A stretch of DNA of 64,000 nucleotides from Coprinus comatus (taxonomy: Eukaryota > Basidiomycota > Agaricomycetes > Agaricales > Agaricaceae). The position numbers were made by a program, and so were the translations under genes. Below the pieces are notes generated by a model, which searched no databases, had not been told where the DNA came from, and was given only the letters and a program-made list of their open reading frames with translations. The stretch lies in contig JAWPGT010000001.1 in the NCBI GenBank assembly GCA_034638255.1, positions 310,001 through 374,000 on the forward strand, written 5' to 3'. Of the stretch, positions 37,037 through 48,600 are shown in pieces. The stretch's first letter is position 1, and each line of letters starts with the position of its first letter.

Positions 37037-38873
37037 CTACAGTTTTTTCATCCGTGGTTCTTTATTTTTCATTAGGAGCTTCTGGTGTTGCAATTCAACT
37101 TCGAATTGCTCTTTAGTATTGCGTTTTTCTGCTCTTCGACTTTGCTTCTCTGTTTTGGCCACCTCCTTCCGGGCCTTTTTATCCTCCTTAGATTCGTTCC
37201 TGGGGCGAGCTATTGTCGCTTTTTTACGGACTAGAGGCTGTGAGCACAATATTCGCAAGTTGGTTTTAGAAATCTCACCTGTAGCCTCAGTCTCTGTATA
37301 TTCAGATTCACCGTCGCTTTCTATTACTTTAGATATTTTCTTTGATGCTTTAGTCACTACTCCGTCTACCACTGGGAAGCCAGTTTTTGGATCAACTGAT
37401 ATTTTGGGCACTGGTCGTGTTTTTGAAACACGTATCATTCGAGGGTGGTTTTCAAAACTGGTATAAGTAGCTACCAGAAGGTTAGCCTCAATAAATGATA
37501 TATTTTCAAGAGCTCTTACTTAGAATCGTTTCACAATCCCATCTATCTTCTTTTGGAGTTTCATTGAATGTCAAAACATCTTGTGCATCATCATCATCAT
37601 TGACATCGTTGATGAGAACTCTGTCATCTTGTCCTAGTGCTCTACGGATGGTATCCAGCTTTTCTGTACCTGTTTCACCCTCAAGTTTTTGTTTCATTTT
37701 CCTCCCCAGTATTTCATAGTCGTTGAGAAATTCATTGACCATGTCATCAAAGTCTTCCCGAGATGTGATGAGTTCGGGAGCACTATCAGAATCTTCACCA
37801 TCAGAGAACGGAATTTCTTCTTCTTCCTCTTCATTATAGGATTTATCCATGATCTTCGTACACATATTGATTAGGATAAAATCCAGCCACAAAAAAACAA
37901 CCTCTCTTACCTGGTCAAATCTTTCGTCGAGGGTTTTCAGGGCATCATTCCGATACATAGATGAACTGCTCATACTGTACCCAGAGGCATCGCTAGTTCC
38001 TTTACGTCTTCGATGTTTACTACCTCCAATAACAGATATTGAAGGTAGTCCTCCGACAGTGTCCCCGCCTTCTGAACCAAACTCACTGTTATTGTCACGA
38101 TCCTGCTTCTGCTCTCTTTTAAACTTAGCAAATCTCTCTTCCCAGCCCATATCTCCAGCATTTTCATTTTTTTCAGGCCGTACTACATCATCCAGGTGAT
38201 TAACACCATTCTCATGGAATTCAAATTTAAATTCCTCGCCACCACCTCTTTCTCCGTCAGCTACCAATTCACCAAAGAAAGCGTCATCCAGGTCATCATT
38301 TACGAAAGCATCGTCTTCAAGTGCCTCAAGAACTTGTCGTAAATGGGGATCCATCTCAGGCTGGAATCCGGAAATGCTTTCCGGGATGGCTTGCTGCGAT
38401 TCATAGGTTCGTGGTAGTTCAGAGGTTGAGGGTAGAGCATCTTGTGGTAGACCAAGATCGAATTTCTTTTCCTTGGCCTTGGTCGCCGGGGCTTCAATGA
38501 GGACGCTTTCTACACCGTCTTCCATTTGCCCCACGGCTCGAAGATGTTGCATATAATCGTAGTCTGTATCGTCGTAGTAGACACCGTAGAGCGCAGCTTC
38601 TCCAACGCTGTGTTTTCTATCATGATCAATCTCTGAGGGTGAAAGCAGCTGTTCGAGTTCTGTTCGAGATTTGCCCTGGAGAATCGATTTGATGGAAGAA
38701 CAAATAAGGATGTGATAAATTGGACGGACCTTTTTTACATTTTCCCTCTCAAAGGATTTGAGGACGTGAGCGCTGGCCTCTGGGTCGTGAATGAGGGGAT
38801 CTCGCTGGGATCTGTGGACGAGCTGGAAATGCCTTGCGCCTGGCTGGCGGAAGATGGATTTCTTTGCAGGCAT
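37037..38873 (-). CDS. LTV1: Ribosome biogenesis factor LTV1
   Basis: LTV1 binds the head of the pre-40S ribosome, is released after CK1 phosphorylation and is needed for small-subunit maturation and export. About 540 residues in five or six exons. Family features are the N-terminal FHLVHRSQRDP-type block (here FQLVHRSQRDPLIHD), YGVYYDDTDYDYMQHLR, an acidic middle (DDLDDAFFGELV, EEEEEEIPFSDGEDSD) and the conserved end (WDCETILS, then TKTGFP-like DPKTGFPVV and VSKTRPVP). The C-terminus is strongly basic and coiled (KEDKKARKEVAKTEKQSRR). The reading frame runs through two introns (after FERENVKK and after LDERFDQ) that carry good splice sites. Its stop is 91 bp upstream of the HET-C start. Confidence 0.88.
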
Positions 38874-39057
38874 TTGTGGTGGATGTGAGAATGGAAGGAG
38901 GGCAGGTTACATAATCATCACTGCTTGTGCCTCTTGCTGGTACCACATCGCCAGCCGACCCCTCTTTATTATTGTCGTTCTCTCTACAAGCCCACGGCCT
39001 GAACAGAGCAGAGCCAGACGCTCTCCATGGATACGCGTATAAGTCTCCAACGCGAGC
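38874..39057. promoter_or_regulatory. Divergent promoter of LTV1 and TAF2
   Basis: 184 bp between opposed start codons, shared by a ribosome-assembly gene and a general transcription factor gene. No TATA box is visible. Confidence 0.5.
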
Positions 39058-42000
39058 ATGTCCGACGTGGTTTCTCTATATACGTGTCCTTTCTTACCTT
39101 TCTGCTTTCCCTCTAAGTCTGACGCCGTTTTCCGTCTATACTAGTCACCAGAAAGTCGTTGTTGAGATTGACTTCAATGGCAGCATTTGGGTTTGTAACA
39201 TGCCAGCCATTTTCCCGTCGTAGCTCACATATCCACAGGGATATACCGAAATCACTATTACCCCGACAAGTAGTGAGCTTAGGACAATACACCTCCACTC
39301 AAGGCAGTGCAGTATGCATATCTCGTTGATCATGTAGCCTAAATACTTACTCTTTCTTTCTTTCTTTCAAGATGTACACAATGTTACTGTTGCCGGCCAC
39401 CAGGCCGAGTTTACTCACCACGATGCTCTAGCAAATATCAGTATGGGAAGCTCGAATGAAGCGCACGATTGCCATCGACATCCAGAATTGAAGCGCAAGG
39501 TGTATTCTGCGCTACAAGAAAGTGACGAGGGAGAACTCTCGATCTCAATACCAAAGGAAGTCCCTCTGAAACAAACCCATACATCTACAAATGTTGTCTA
39601 TAATGAAGGTTTGTTCCTGGTGCATCTCTACTTACTGCCACTCAATTTGAAATCCAGGTGCTACTCCCGAACCATCGACACCAGCACAGGCTGTATTACT
39701 AGAGTTCTCCCCTATTATTGTCAACATTGCGTACAGTTTGCGAAATCCAGTTGACGGTCTAGAGTTTGTGCTACCAAATGACAACTATCCATATGCAAGT
39801 ATCTATTATTTGTCTCATACACTACAACTCATCTGCGAGTGTAGCGAGTGCCCCATGTATACACTACTCCGTCATGTCCGGATGCTGCGAGGTGTTGGGT
39901 TCCTTGTATTGATAATTTATGGGAAAAGTGTACCTGGGAGTTTGAATTCGTTGTGCCTCGGTACTTAGAAGAGGTCGATGTCCGAGAGGAGATGGATACC
40001 AACGACCTCAATCCAACTATTGTAGTATGTAGTGGGGAGTTGGTTGAACAGGTATGTACCTTCTATTTTGAACCATACACTCTTTGCCTACTCAAGTGTT
40101 CCCAGGTTGCCCATCCATATAATTCAAACAAAACTATCTTTCTATTCTCACAAACGATTTTGACATCGGTACAACACGTTGCTTTCGCTGCAGGTCCATT
40201 CCATCTCTACTCAATCCCCCCGGACAATGCTGCAGATGAAGTCCCAGGGACTGCGCAGCACCTTATGTATGCATTTGCATTACCTGGACAGGAGGCATAC
40301 CTCAAGCCCTCGACATCGTTTCTTCGATCCTCCATGAACTTCTACAGCTCTGAGTTCGGCTCTTACCCTTTTGACTCTCAGAAAATCGTGTTCGTGGATC
40401 AACTACCTACACAACGTTTCGACGCTGCTTCAATGTCAATAGTAACTCTCGATGCTTTGCATGGCGAAGATTCAATAGAGCAGGCTATGGAAACCAGACA
40501 GACTCTCGCACATGCACTCGCTTGTCAATGGGTTGGTATCAATATCATACCCAAGACATGGTCGGATATTTGGCTAGTCAACGGATTGTCGCTCTACATG
40601 GCAGGTCTTTTCATGCGCAAACTCTTTGGAAATAACGATTATCGATTTAAGCTCAAGAAGGACATGCAACGGGTATTGGAGTGGGATGTTGGAAGTATGC
40701 CGCCAATCTGTCAACCGCAAATTCTTGACCCTCCTGATGCAGCAACTCTGCCTTTCATTAACTTGAAAGCGCCTTTGGTGTTGCACATTCTTGACCGCCG
40801 CTTGGGAAAATCGGGTACTTCTTTAGGACTTAGCCGAGTACTTCCAAAGCTCTTTTTATCTGCTATAAGTGGAGATCTACAGACAAATAATGTGCTTTCA
40901 ACGCATACGTTCTTGCGCATGTGCCGTAAAGTCAGTGGGGTTGATCCTCGAAGTTTTGCGGAACAATGGATATACGGAAGTGGTTGCCCCTCTTTTGGTT
41001 TTTCAGCTTCTTTCAATCGGAAGAAAATGGCCGTTGAAATTACAATGCGCCAAGAAGCTCCCGCATACAAGGCGATGGAAAATAACGAAATATCCAAGGC
41101 TCTCATGAAACCTGTCCCCTTTTTTGAGGTATAATTGTATTTCTATATTACTACTTCGTCACAATGCTTATTCGTTGTTACAGGGTCAAATGACCATTCG
41201 AATACACGAAGCTGATGGTACACCTTACGAGCATGTTCTTGACATTCGCACGCCTTTCAAACGCTATGAAGTTCCTTTTAATACCAAATATAAACGAGTC
41301 AGACGGAACACAAAACGGTATCTTGCTCGACAGGCAGCAGCCCAAGCTGCCGCCGAAGGAGATGCAGAAGCTGCAGAAGCCATTGGAATGATTGACATGG
41401 GCTTTGGTTTAGAAATATGGGAGAAAGAACAAGAGAGGGAAAATTGGAAGGTTGCAGATTGGACAGAAGAAGATGAAGCAGTGATGAGCGGCGCCACATA
41501 CGAATGGATACGTATGGATGCAGATTTTGAATGGATTGCAAACATAAAATTCGAGCAACCAGATTTCATGTGGGTTTCACAGTTACAAAGAGATAGAGAT
41601 GTTGTTGCACAATTAGAGGTAAATCCGGCACAACATTTATTAATGACTTGCAGCTAATCGGTGGAACCTCCAGGCTCTTAATGCTCTTGCTGAAAAACCG
41701 ACAGCAATTGTATCCAGTACTTTGACCAAAACTGTCCTTGTGTCCAATTACTACTACCGAATACGCTGCGAGGCTGCATTGGCACTAATTACGGTAGGTA
41801 CTTTACACTATTTCGCAAAATACCGCTAACATCCACCCGTTAGTGTGCAATACGACGGCTTGACTTCCTTGGCCTTTTTCATCTCTTCAAACTTTTCCTT
41901 CGCTATTGTTATGAACCGGAAGATTCTAATCAAGACCTCTTTACTCACAATTACGTACCGAAACCTAACAATTTCTCTGATCTGGCAGAGTACTTTGTCC

Positions 42001-45000
42001 GGAAGGTAGGTCACTCGGTCTCATGCAACCTGGCATAGTTTAAAGAAGCTTTCCTACAGAGCCTTGTCACCGCAATTTCGAGGGTTAGATTCGAGAATGG
42101 CAAATCACCATCGGTAGTAAGGCAATTCCTAATCGATCAACTTCGGTACAATGACAATACCTCCAATCCTGTGAGCATCGTGTTTTGATTCTTGATTTAT
42201 ATTTAAACAACTCCTTAGTATTCCGACGGCTTTTATATATGTACAATCATTGCAGCAGCTGCATACGCCGCAGTTTCCGTGGCCCCTCCTGAACGGGGAG
42301 AATTATTACCATCGGAGACTCGGTCTGAACAAACAGAGGAAGACAGGGAGCTCACTAAACAAACGATTGCTGAGGTGGACCGATACCGTAGTATGGATCG
42401 TCTCATTCCATCTCCTCATAATATTGTCACTATCGCAGCACTCGAGGCACGTGAATTCGTCCTGTCGTTATTATTTGTGCTCATGAATGTTCAGTTTTAC
42501 ATGATACTTGGAGTTGCAAATCTAATACCCAGCCACCCTAAGGTCTTTTTCCCTCTAACAAGGTGCGTGTTGGAATTTCAAATTTATACAAGGCTCATTC
42601 TTTTTAGAGAGGGTCACTACACACAAGTCCGGTTGGCTGCTTTCGATGGCTTGTTCTTAACCAAATGGTATACACCGGTTATCATGAGGTACATTCTGGC
42701 GGTAATTGCCAATGATACGTCCCGTGTCGTCCGGCGACATGTCGCAAGGAATGCTTGCCATAGTTTTGCCTTGTTGGTTCAGATGGGTGAAATGAAGACC
42801 ATGTTGAAAGACTCGGAATCACTTCTTATTGAGGAGGATGGCAATGGGCCGGAGAAAACCAAAGAAGCGAAGAAAAGCGAGTTAGATCTCATGATTAAAG
42901 TCTTGCGAAAGGATCGTGAGGTTGGAAAGAATGAGGTTTTGCGCGAGTTCTTAATGCCCATTGCTTTGTATGTCTTGTCGATAAGCCAAGGATCTTAAAT
43001 TTTACTAATGTACATCACAGGGCTCCGGACGTGGATTGTGAAGTTCGATGGTGCCTCCTCAAACTTGCTGATCTCCTCATACGTCCTGTGGAAGAAACAC
43101 CACCATCAGTGAAGATTCATATACCTAGCACCCCCATATCGGAAGTCGCGCCCCAGATCCCTCCGGTCAAGGTGCCAATCAAACCAAATAGGATGATCAA
43201 ATCTGGTGGACCTCCTAGTCGGCATCCAAGTGTTTCTCTTAGCATCACAACGCCTAAAATTCTAGCACCTAAAGTCAAATTACCAGGTAGCCCTCATCCT
43301 GTCGGCGGTGATATCATCCCCCCGTCTCCAGCAAATGTAAAGAAGTCTGTAGTGTTTGCTCAGCCTGCTCCCCCACCTATAGCACCATCAACACATTCTT
43401 CTACTAAGTTCAAACATGGGCCGCCTTCAAACAAACCAGTACTACCACTCACCAAACCAATGGTCATCCCGAAAGCTCAAACAAGTGGCATGAGTATCAG
43501 TGACCTCAGAGCCTGCAGAAATGCTTTGAAGAAGCTACAGACAAACAAGCATGCACTTCTATTTAATCAGCCTGTTGATCCGATTCGAGACCACGCTCCA
43601 AAGTAAGAGACCTTGACCGTTAGTATATGTAGATCAAAAGCTGATTGATATTAGTTATTTTGACGTCATCAAGCAACCGATGGATTTGAGTACGATGGGC
43701 GCGAAATTGGAGGCGGGAATGTACAAGAATCGATCTACCTTCCAAACAGATTTCCGCTTAATGGTCTCAAACGCGAAAATATATAACTCGGCCGGAAGCT
43801 ACGTCCATAACGAAGCCATAGCTCTCGAAGTATTTTTTGAGAAACGTGAGTGGATATAATGTAACGGATCTTGGTCGGAAACAAACTGATTTGGATACCA
43901 GAATGGACGATTATCAACAAGACTCTCGAGGCTGCTGATAGAAACAATGCCAATGCGCAATACGCTGCCCATGATAAGCAACCGAAACCCGCCGTCCCAC
44001 CAATCCCGGGAACATCTCGACCTTCTTTGAAGATTTCTGCACCAGTCATCGCTAAAAGTTTAACACCAAACCACCCCTCATCCTCTTCATCCTCTTCTTC
44101 ACGCCCTGTCATCAAACTCAAAGTTGGTTCTCAAAGTAAGCCACCCCCGAACAAGGATCCTCAGTCAATCACAATACCACCCCCGAGCAAGCTCAAGAAG
44201 CCGAAAACACAAATACCTCGAGCAACCGATGTTGAACCCCCGCCACCACCCTATGTTGACGACGGATCGCATGATATTCTACAAGAGGTCCTAGCAATTG
44301 AAAGGGAGAAGGACGAACGGCAGCGCATGGTAGTTGACAAGCCATTGATTGCTCATCCCACCAAACGGAAGAAAGGTGATGCGCTAGAGAATGATTACGA
44401 CGATATTCTGGCCCTGGCAACACCAGCAAAAAAAGAACGTTCTTCTCCTCCCACTCCGAAAACTAATCACGAGAGGCCTATTGCACCCATAGCTATCAAT
44501 AATCCAAAGGTTCAAACGAGTAAACTACCTAAGAAGGACAAACCTGCGGAGTCATCGAGATCTTCCACTTCGGATGTGCCAAAACCATCAACGAAAGGAA
44601 AGGAAAAAGAAATTCCCCAAACCCATGCGAGTGTTGTTTCCAGTTCTATGACTAAACCAAAGAAACCTTCTCCTGCTGTTCAAACGACACCCTTTAACGA
44701 GAAGAAGTGCAAAGAACTCCTCAAGATGTTGCAAAGAATTCCCGAAGCTGCTATATTTAACCGTCCCGTCGATCCATTCCTGGATGGTTGTCCAACGTTC
44801 GTTCACCACGTTTATCCCATCGTTCCAATTGTCTAACTCTGCTGTAGGTATTTCGAAGAAATAGAGCACCCCATGGACTTCGGTACTATGTCTCAAAAAT
44901 GTTCGGATAATCAATATAGGTCAATGGAAGACTTTAAGAAGGACGTCGAGCTGGTTTTCAGCAATTGTAGGCAGTTTAACCCTCCCGCTACATTCCCTGT

Positions 45001-45520
45001 CACTTGTGCAGACACAGTCGAGAAAGTATTCAAAAAGGAGTGGCCTAAAGTAATGGAGAAAAAGTTATCATGGAGTGAGAAACGGGGATTACAAGGTTTG
45101 ATGTCCACCCTCGTGAAAGAGCCGATGTAAGTAATATGTTCCATTACCGTAACTATCACTGTTACTAAATTACTCTGTAGTTCATGGGTCTTCCGTGAAC
45201 CCGTTGACCCTGTATTGCTCAGGATCCCTACTTACTTCGATGTCATTCCTCGAAAAGACGCGCGTGATTTGCGAACTATCCGCCAAAAGTTGGATAATGA
45301 CAAATACGATGCAATAGAGAACTTCGAGGTTGACTTGGAGCTCATGCTTCATAATGCAATCAAGTTCAATGGAGCGGAGTCGGAAGTTGGAGAAATTGCA
45401 ATGAAGGTCCAGTCTCGGATTCAGGAGCTTATGATTGCGTTCAGGTCGGGTGCCAACAAGAAGCGCAAGGAGGGTGATAAAGGCACGCCACAACCTACCA
45501 AGAAGGCGAGGACTAATTGA
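39058..45520 (+). CDS. TAF2: TAF2 (TFIID subunit) fused to three bromodomains
   Basis: TAF2 is the TFIID subunit that contacts promoter DNA around the initiator. Roughly 1,800 residues in about 18 exons. The first exon is MSDVVSLYT, followed by HQKVVVEIDFNGSIWGYTEI. The M1 aminopeptidase-like fold is clear (PHVYTTPSCPDAARCWVPC, YFAFALPGQ-like YAFALPGQEAYL, FYSSEFGSYPF, FVDQLPTQRFDAASMSI), but the zinc motif HExxH is replaced by HALAC, so it should not be a peptidase. HEAT-like repeats follow. The C-terminal third has three bromodomains: BD1 (about 43496-43915, YFDVIKQPMDLSTM, asparagine in AKIYN), BD2 (about 44695-45070, YFEEIEHPMDFGTM, asparagine in RQFN) and BD3 (about 45090-45450, YFDVIPRKDARDL, asparagine in IKFN). 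All three keep the acetyl-lysine-binding Asn. Proline/lysine-rich linkers separate TAF2, BD1 and BD2. Splicing joins every block in one frame. Confidence 0.9.
39795..39844 (+). other. GC-AG intron in TAF2
   Basis: A 50-nt intron starting GCAAGT and ending GTAG. Its removal joins DNYPY to RVPHVYTTPS, the conserved peptidase-like block, in frame. No GT donor nearby gives that join. Confidence 0.8.
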
Positions 45521-45570
45521 TTTGCCTGAACAAACTTGCATTTGTCCAGTATTAGCATTAGATAGTAATA

Positions 45571-45598
45571 TATACAGGTACTATTATACAGGTACTAT
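45571..45598. repeat. Exact 14-bp tandem duplication
   Basis: TATACAGGTACTAT occurs twice head to tail in the short convergent 3' region between TAF2 and FAB1. It is probably a slippage product. Confidence 0.8.
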
Positions 45599-45671
45599 TA
45601 TTATATAGGAGAGCCCAGTAACTAACATTTGTTAATCTTCGTCCGCTCCACGAGTATTTGTTTATAATTTT

Positions 45672-48600
45672 TTACCAGTCAGGCCATAGCTCAGACAAGA
45701 CATTGGGATCTTCCTCTGGCGTATCACGTTGCTTCATCCATCGATCTGGTATCTTTTGAAACTGATGTCAGACATGTTGTATCATGACACAAGAGGTACT
45801 CACCAGCGGGAAATAGCGTTCCATTGCACTTATGAATCGCTGTCTATACTGTTTTGGTGTAACGATAGTCGGCTCTTTACCTGCTCCCCATTCTTTGACC
45901 CAACTCTCTAATTTCTTGTCCCAAGTGTACGTTCGGATGTAATCTGTAATGTGTGAGGGTGTGGATACTGTTTGAATTGTTGTACACGCACCAACAATGC
46001 CAACGACTAGTTCGTTGTTTTGACTATCCACCTAGCTCGAGATTAGAATCAAATTGAACACTTGGCACGATTGGTTTTACTTACCCCGCAAACTAAAGAA
46101 TAATCCATCACATTGATATCTGCCAAGAATTTACTATCGTTGTATAATGCACCACGTAAGATGCGCTTTGAATGCTCGCGAAGATAGAATGGATTGAGAT
46201 GCGCCGCTGAGCGAATCAGAAGGAGGATAATCATACGACACTAGCATACACTCACTCTGAACTAAATTCTCATCCAATAAAACTTCATTTTCCCTACCAG
46301 TGGATTGAACATGTCGGTTGCGAGTAGATCCTTTCAAGTCATATATCTTCGGACTCTTTAGACAAAGACAAAATAATACTGCAGTTTTAAAATTTACCTT
46401 GGTGAATCGTCGATCATAAAACAGGTTCTCCATGACCAAGAGGTTCATTTGTGTTGACTTGGGTTTTCCGGTTCCTGTCTTGGGGAAGGTAAGCTTGTAG
46501 CATCCAAATACTTTTGCCAGCAGGGTGGGGCGCTTAAAATGATATGAGCTTCACATTGCTCTTACGTCAAAATCTACTTACATTCGCAGACACAGCCGAC
46601 GACATATATTCAAAATAGGCAGGGGCAAATGTTTCCATGGTCTGAACCTCAAACCTTGAGAGTTCTTTTGCAATAAACCTGTCGTCTGATAACATGGTTA
46701 AGTTGGCCGAGGTCAAAAATAATTCGAGAAATTTACCCCGTGTCTTCAGAAAGGCTGAACCAGACTTTCCTCCGCTTGCATTCCACTTGACACAACGAGA
46801 GAGCGATTCAACCATGCTTTTTTCACAATCGTAAGTGCGCCTGAGCGCATCGAATTGCTCAGGATATAAAATAGTACAACTGATAGTCAATCCTCCACTT
46901 TCAAAACCTATTCGCAAATATAAGTTATGGCCAGACACAAGGTGTAAACACGATACTCACTAATGGCCCATGGTGACCGTGAGGATGGTAACCTTAAATC
47001 CTCGGTAGGATCAGCAGAATCCGTAGATTCTAGATTGACCACTCCCCATGTTGAAGTAGATTCGGCAACCGATTTATCATCAGGCATGAATACTTCTCCT
47101 TCGGTGAACTTCGCTTCTCGAGTAGTTTTCTTATCTGCACGAGACTTGGCTAGCATTTCGCGGTATTGGGGGGAACTATTTACACACTGTTAGTTATGAG
47201 CTCCCAAAAAATAACAATACACTCACTTCAATGCCAATGCAATAATGGATGTGGGCTCATCAGTTCTCACTATCATGGATGAATCCCGGAAGATATGTTC
47301 GGGATCACTCATTGGGTCATCAATCTCCATAGAATGCCGCAAGGGTTGCCAAAATTCTGATAGGGCTTTGAATATTGATTGTGATGCTCCTGATGGCGGA
47401 AGCTCAGTGTCAGACACAGGAGGTGTTATGGATAAATCAAGGCCAGTCTTAAATGATGGGAAAAGAGGAGATGGTGGCAAAGATATGTGTGATGGTACCG
47501 CCTCATTTGAATTTGGTAAAGCGGGAAATGTGGATAATGGGGGGGCTGTTACTGGAATCACTGGTTCCGACTCCGAAGATTGTGTTGGAGCGTCTTCAAG
47601 GGGAGCACTTGTGGGAACAGGATCAGAAGGCAGTGGGGGTGGAGGAGGGGGAAGTTCCTCTCCCTCGTCATCAGCTTGGCTTGAATCTGAGTCGGTGTCC
47701 CCCAAAGCATCTTCAATATTGTCGAGAATTTCGACCTTGGCCCTGGCCGAAGCAACAGGCCGTGCTCGTTTTCCACGAATAATATTATAACGACTTTTGG
47801 TGCGCTCTGCCTCTCGCCCAAGTCGGTCGTATGTTTTGGCCAGTGTTAACACCTTCGAGGAGTTTCCTGAAGGCTTTCGAAGTGTTGATTTCTGGCCTGA
47901 TTGTCGAGCTGGGATCTTTTCCTTTGTGCGGCTGGTAACGCGAGCTTTTCCTTGCTTTAGAGATACAAGATTTCCCTTTCCGGGTACAGTAGGAGGGGAT
48001 GAGGGTCTGCTGAAACGGACTGAAGATCGCTTCTCCGGCGATGCTTTCCTTGAGGATTCATGTGAATCTGAAAGTTGACTTGAAGGCCCTGGTATGCGAC
48101 TGCCTGTATTCCCTACTTTTCTACTGTGCATCAAGTATCTTGGTGCAATATTAGCTGCATAGCTTGATTCAAAGTCTGAGGTTGACGTCTTCTTGTTTAC
48201 CCCTGGACGACCACGACGAACTGGCCGAGGTTTAAGTAATGCTGGATACTCCTGTTCACTTTCTGACCCAACAGTGCGAGGAGGTAAAGCAGTCTTAGCC
48301 AATTCACCCACACTCTGTGAAGGCAAAAATTCCTGGTATTTCTTGACGAGTTCTGCAACGCTGGGATGGTTGGTAGGTCGACGCGGTAGTCTTGATGGGT
48401 GATGCACAACTGGTTCCGGGATTGATTCCAATCCCTCACCCTGATAACAATTATATTTGAATCATATAGAACCTTATCAATTGGGGTGGGTGACTTACAA
48501 CATGTTTCTTGGGTGATCTGCCCATCGGAACCTCACGCCGGCGGGCGCCAATGGTAGAATCACTGTCCACTTCAGACTTAGTTGGGTCGTCCAGTAGATC

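Noticed and set aside
37119..38199. Plus-strand frames rich in S, F and L
   Set aside because: They are antisense shadows of the LTV1 coding sequence.
39848..41134. Active M1 aminopeptidase
   Set aside because: The fold is present but HExxH is missing, and the protein carries TAF2-specific regions.
47245..48402. Plus-strand Gly/Ser-rich frames of up to 181 codons
   Set aside because: They are antisense to the disordered middle part of FAB1.
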